Of a stretch of 64,000 nucleotides of DNA, positions 60,548 to 64,000 are shown one piece after another; the stretch's first letter is position 1; every line of letters starts with the position of its first letter. The DNA comes from Pseudarthrobacter sp. (lineage in GTDB: Bacteria > Actinomycetota > Actinomycetes > Actinomycetales > Micrococcaceae). The notes under the pieces were generated by a model. It ran no database searches. It was not told where the DNA came from and saw nothing but the letters and a program-made list of their open reading frames with translations. Both the position numbers and the translations under genes were made by a program. The stretch covers positions 1 to 64,000 of the forward strand of contig JAPSJV010000012.1 of the NCBI GenBank assembly GCA_031178005.1, in the 5' to 3' direction.

Positions 60548-62082
60548 GCACAGAGACCACGACGGCGGGAGGCGCCCCGGGCCCGTCCGGCACCGGTGTT
60601 CCGGCCAAGGGACTGCACGCCGGCATCCTGGACCTCGGCGACTCGGTGATGCTGGGCCTGGCTTCCACGGCACCTGTGTACTCGCTCGCGGCGACGCTGG
60701 GCTTCATCGTGGCCGTCAACGGGAACTACACGCCGCTGATCCTCCTGTTGGGCTTCATTCCGGTTCTCTTTATTGCCTACGCGTTCCGTGAACTGAACAG
60801 CGCCATCCCGGACTGCGGTACCACCTTCACCTGGTCCCGCCGTGCTTTCGGGCCCTGGGCCGGCTGGCTGGGCGGATGGGGCGTGGCGCTCGCCGGAATT
60901 GTGGTGCTGGCCAATCTGGCCCAGGTGGCTGGGCAGTACCTGTGGCTGCTGATAGGAGACGGCTCGCTGGCTGAAAACAAGCTGGTGGTTACTGCCACCG
61001 GCGTGCTGTTCATTGCCTTTATGACCCTGGTCAACTACCGGGGTATCCGACTGGGCGAACAGGTCCAGCGGGTGCTCACATACGTCCAGTACATTGCCCT
61101 GGGGATCTTCGCCCTGGCCATCATCATCGGGATTGCGGGCAGCGCAGCAGGGAACGCCGTCGGCGGGGCGGCCAGTTATGAGCCGTTCACGTTCGAGTGG
61201 TTCAACCCGGTTGGCGCCTTTGCCGATCCTGGTGCCGTGGTCCATGGCATGCTGCTGGCCCTTTTCATCTACTGGGGCTGGGATACCTGTCTGGCGGTCA
61301 ATGAGGAGACCGAAAACCCCGCCACTACACCAGGGCGCGGCGCCATCATTTCCGCCTTCGTGCTGGTGGCCATCTACGTCTCTGTCGCCGTCCTGGTGAT
61401 GATGTACGCCTCCGTGGGTACCGAGGGGATCGGGCTTGGCAACGAGGCCAACCAGGATGACGTCTTCCTGGCCATGAAGGACGTTGTCCTGGGCCCCTGG
61501 GGCTGGCTGATCATCGTGGCTGTACTGGCCTCGGTGCTCTCCTCCACCCAGACCACCATCCTTCCTACCGCCCGCGGCACGTTGTCCATGGGCGTCCACG
61601 GCGCACTGCCGCCAAAGTTCGGCGAGGTCCACGCGCGCAACCAGACTCCCGGCTTCTCCACGCGGGTCATGGGCATTGCGGCGGTGGCGTACTACGTGGT
61701 GATGAGCCTCGTGAGTGAAAACCTGCTTTCCGACTCGATCAGCGCCATCAGCCTCTTCATCGCGTTCTACTATGCGCTGACAGGTTTCGCCTGCTTCTGG
61801 TTCTTCCGCGGGACGCTGCGGGATTCCGCCCGTAACCTGTGGTTCCGCGGAATCCTGCCGCTCGTGGGTGCGCTGGTGCTGACGGCGGCGTTCTTCATCT
61901 CCGCCGTGCAGATGTGGGACCCAGCGTATGGCGATACCCAGATCCTCGGCGTCGGCGGTGCTTTCATGAGCGGCGTGGTGCTGCTGGCACTCGGTGTGGT
62001 GCTCGCCGTCGTCTGCCGTTTCCTGCCGTCAACGCGGGCCTACTTCACCGGCGCCACCGTCGCCACGAAGAGCAGCAGCTAG
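60544..62082 (+). CDS. APC-superfamily amino acid/polyamine permease
   Basis: A 512-residue transporter with 12 or more helices. The beginning ILDLGDSVMLGLASTAPVYS and TFTWSRRAFGPWAGWLGGW are typical of the APC family. It overlaps the ligase gene by 4 bp. Together with the YgiB-like and YgiC-like genes it suggests import of an amine or amino acid used by the ligase, which is an inference. It ends 9 bp from the convergent MFS gene. Confidence 0.9.
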   Translation: MSTETTTAGGAPGPSGTGVPAKGLHAGILDLGDSVMLGLASTAPVYSLAATLGFIVAVNGNYTPLILLLGFIPVLFIAYAFRELNSAIPDCGTTFTWSRRAFGPWAGWLGGWGVALAGIVVLANLAQVAGQYLWLLIGDGSLAENKLVVTATGVLFIAFMTLVNYRGIRLGEQVQRVLTYVQYIALGIFALAIIIGIAGSAAGNAVGGAASYEPFTFEWFNPVGAFADPGAVVHGMLLALFIYWGWDTCLAVNEETENPATTPGRGAIISAFVLVAIYVSVAVLVMMYASVGTEGIGLGNEANQDDVFLAMKDVVLGPWGWLIIVAVLASVLSSTQTTILPTARGTLSMGVHGALPPKFGEVHARNQTPGFSTRVMGIAAVAYYVVMSLVSENLLSDSISAISLFIAFYYALTGFACFWFFRGTLRDSARNLWFRGILPLVGALVLTAAFFISAVQMWDPAYGDTQILGVGGAFMSGVVLLALGVVLAVVCRFLPSTRAYFTGATVATKSSS

Positions 62083-62090
62083 CACAGTCC

Positions 62091-63428
62091 CTACGCCGCT
62101 GGAACCGGCGCGGAATGCCGGCGGATGGTGGCACTGATGACGGCGGCGATGGTGCACATGGCCGCCGCACCAAACCAGGCGTACGTGTACTGGCCGGTAG
62201 AGTCCCGGACTACCCCCGCGCCCAACGCGGCTGCGGCCGCTCCGAGCTGGTGTGCAGCGAAGACCCACCCAAACACGACGCTGCCATCCGCTCCGAACGT
62301 CTCCCGGCAGATAGCCGCCGTCGGCGGGACGGTGGCAACCCAGTCCAGGCCGTAGATCACCACAAACACAATCATGCTGGGCTGGATTTCGGCGCTCAGC
62401 AGCAGCGGCAGCACCAACAGGCCGATGCCCCGGAACTGGTAGTAGACAGCGAGCAGGATGCGGGGGTTGAACCGATCGGTCAGCCAGCCGGATGCTATGG
62501 TCCCGACGATATCGAAAATTCCGACGACGGCTAGCAGCCCTGCGGCGGTTGTTTCAGGCATGCCGTGGTCGTGGGCCGACGGGATGAAGTGGGTGCCGAT
62601 CAGCCCGTTGGTGGTTGCCCCGCAGATCGCGAACCCTGCCACAAGAGCCCAGAAGGTCCGGACCTTGCTGGCCCGCCGCAGCACCTGCAGGGCCCGCATT
62701 GCTGCGTTGGTGCGGGGACCGGTATCCGGTGTGGGCTCCCGGACGGGTTCACCGGCGGCCGGCGCCTCCGCGCCGTATGGCAGGACTCCAGCGTCAGCCG
62801 GAGAGTTCTTCAGGAACTTCAGCACCAGCGGGACCACGGCCAAAGCACCCGCTGCGATGAGAAGCGACGCCTGCCGCCAGCCCGGATCCTGGGCGAGCAT
62901 TGCAATGAACGGCAGGAAGACCAACTGGCCTGCGGCGCTTCCGGCCGTCAGGATTCCGATGACGAGGCCACGGCTTTTCACAAACCACGTGTTGGCGATG
63001 GTGGCAGCGAAGACCAGCGCCATGGATCCGGTGCCCAGACCGATCAGCAACCCCCAGGTCAAGAGGATTTGCCAGGACTGGTCCACCAGAACGGTGAGGG
63101 CACTGCCCGCACCGATCAGCGCCAGCGCGGTTACGGTGACCTTTCGGATTCCGAAGCGTTCCATCAGGGCTGCCGCAAAGGGTGCCGTGAGGCCGAAAAG
63201 GACCAGGTTGATACTGACGGCGGCCGACAGGACGGTGGTGGACCAGCCGAACTCCTGCTGCAGTGGGACCATGAGGACGCCCGGAGCAGCCCGGAACCCG
63301 GCCGCGCCTACGAGTGCCAGGAACGCCACAGCCGCCACAATCCAGGCGGGGTGCAGCCTTCGCCGGCCCTGCGGGCGTCGGACTTCAGGGACCGGCGCTT
63401 CCAGTGCTTTTCCGTCAGCGACGCTCAC
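62091..63428 (-). CDS. MFS transporter, OFA/monocarboxylate-like
   Basis: A 445-residue, 12-helix transporter. Features of the OFA/MCT-like group are VAAVAFLALVGAAGFRAAPGVLMVPLQQEFGWS at the first helix and ALMERFGIRKVTV between helices 2 and 3. The GTG start overlaps the stop of the HxlR-type regulator (GTGA), so the regulator probably controls this transporter. The substrate is likely a small carboxylate or similar metabolite. Confidence 0.85.
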   Translation of the reverse strand: MSVADGKALEAPVPEVRRPQGRRRLHPAWIVAAVAFLALVGAAGFRAAPGVLMVPLQQEFGWSTTVLSAAVSINLVLFGLTAPFAAALMERFGIRKVTVTALALIGAGSALTVLVDQSWQILLTWGLLIGLGTGSMALVFAATIANTWFVKSRGLVIGILTAGSAAGQLVFLPFIAMLAQDPGWRQASLLIAAGALAVVPLVLKFLKNSPADAGVLPYGAEAPAAGEPVREPTPDTGPRTNAAMRALQVLRRASKVRTFWALVAGFAICGATTNGLIGTHFIPSAHDHGMPETTAAGLLAVVGIFDIVGTIASGWLTDRFNPRILLAVYYQFRGIGLLVLPLLLSAEIQPSMIVFVVIYGLDWVATVPPTAAICRETFGADGSVVFGWVFAAHQLGAAAAALGAGVVRDSTGQYTYAWFGAAAMCTIAAVISATIRRHSAPVPAA

Positions 63429-63934
63429 GCTGCGCCACCTCGAACGTGAGCCGCGGTGGACAGTTCAATGGGATGCTCGGTCCTACCGAGGCTGTGCCAG
63501 GACGTATTGGCCGCGGTAAGTACTTCACCGCATTCGGTACAGGTATCCGCCGAACTTGTTCGCAGCCCGCAACTCGAGTGGATGACAAACATGTGCGCCT
63601 GGTCTGTTGGTGCTTCCAAATGTTTTTCAGCCCAGATGATCACGGCGTTCAGCACGGGAAGGGCGTCTTCTCCCCTGCTGGTCAGAACATACTCCTGCCG
63701 GGTCCGCCCGCCGTCGTCGTAATCCTGCTTGGTGAGCAACCCGTGTTCCATCAGGCCGGCCAGGCGTTTGGTGAGGACCGAGTCCGCTACGCCCAACCGC
63801 AACTTCATGGCATGAAAACGGGTGTTGCCAAAGAAAACTTCGCGGAGCACCAGCATGCTCCAGGGATCACCAAGAATGTCCAGGCCACGGGCCATACTGC
63901 ACGTGCGTTGGGACCAATCGGAACGTAGAGGCAT
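63425..63934 (-). CDS. HxlR-family transcriptional regulator with a C-terminal cysteine cluster
   Basis: A 169-residue winged-helix regulator of the HxlR group: RGLDILGDPWSMLVLREVFFG, ADSVLTKRLAGLMEHGLL and YVLTSRGEDALPVLNAVIIW are canonical. An extra C-terminal segment (about 115-160) holds SSCGLRT and TCTECGEVL, three or four cysteines that resemble a zinc ribbon. Its partner is the MFS transporter gene, overlapping by 4 bp. Confidence 0.88.
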   Translation of the reverse strand: MPLRSDWSQRTCSMARGLDILGDPWSMLVLREVFFGNTRFHAMKLRLGVADSVLTKRLAGLMEHGLLTKQDYDDGGRTRQEYVLTSRGEDALPVLNAVIIWAEKHLEAPTDQAHMFVIHSSCGLRTSSADTCTECGEVLTAANTSWHSLGRTEHPIELSTAAHVRGGAA

Positions 63935-64000
63935 GGCGACAGGTTATCTGACTCTCTTCAAGAAAGCCACGCTTTTCCGAGTGTTACTGAATGAAGGTGA

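Overview
The window is high-GC actinobacterial DNA, most consistent with a member of the Micrococcaceae close to Arthrobacter/Pseudarthrobacter. This is an inference from gene content: a mycothiol synthase next to a GlnR-type regulator, ppk next to a mutT1-type NUDIX/phosphatase fusion, the tRNA-Trp/secE/nusG order, and two-gene HadA/HadB-like dehydratases near murB. It reads as an ordinary chromosomal segment. I see no phage, plasmid backbone, IS element or CRISPR array.

Layout. 1-2.1 kb: 5' end of nusG, secE, tRNA-Trp and an aspartate-type aminotransferase. 2.2-6.6 kb: a LiaFSR-like envelope-stress locus, with a response regulator and a PspC-domain histidine kinase divergent from a PspC-LiaF fusion and two small membrane proteins. 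6.6-10.5 kb: an ABC-2 exporter with a second NarL-type two-component system. 10.5-17 kb: pfkA, a GNAT protein, a DHA2 exporter, an ankyrin protein, a YgfZ-like folate protein, nitrobindin and small membrane proteins. 17.4-22.5 kb: glnR, mshD, ppk, mutT1. 22.6-24.7 kb: an unknown 14-helix-scale membrane protein coupled to a YtrA-type GntR regulator. 24.7-27.5 kb: thyA, dfrA and an E. coli-type asd. 27.5-33.2 kb: an AbiEi/DUF559 gene bracketed by two copies of a 66-bp palindrome, an AlkZ-like glycosylase, murB, an MFS protein and the HadA/HadB pair. 33.2-38 kb: a DUF2797 protein, a CoA-ester lyase, an aldehyde dehydrogenase and an aldo-keto reductase.

38-46.3 kb: an alpha-glucoside uptake and hydrolysis regulon (binding protein, two permeases, two paralogous GH13 enzymes, ROK regulator). 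It has no ABC ATPase of its own. Two promoters share one design: a TTGAC-type -35, a 17-bp spacer, an ATACT-type -10, then a TTTAG/CTAAA operator just downstream of the predicted start. 46.3-47.8 kb: a compact ArsR / RibD-like reductase / SRPBCC cassette with an operator over its own start codon. 48-54.6 kb: a Na+/H+ antiporter, an NAD(P)-binding protein, a YjiH protein, a BMP lipoprotein behind a leader with a Crp/GlxR-type site and an intrinsic terminator, a second YidC, and a cyclodeaminase-like protein. 54.6-57.8 kb: tRNA-Met, tRNA-Thr and a DEAD-box helicase. 57.8-64 kb: a MOSC protein, a YgiB/YgiC-like operon (tail protein, ATP-grasp ligase with a one-base frameshift) with an APC permease, and an MFS/HxlR pair.

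The observations most worth following up are the covarying palindrome pair around the AbiEi/DUF559 gene, the YgiB-YgiC-permease operon, the BMP leader, and the ROK regulon architecture. All functional statements rest on motif recognition by eye. No database search was run.
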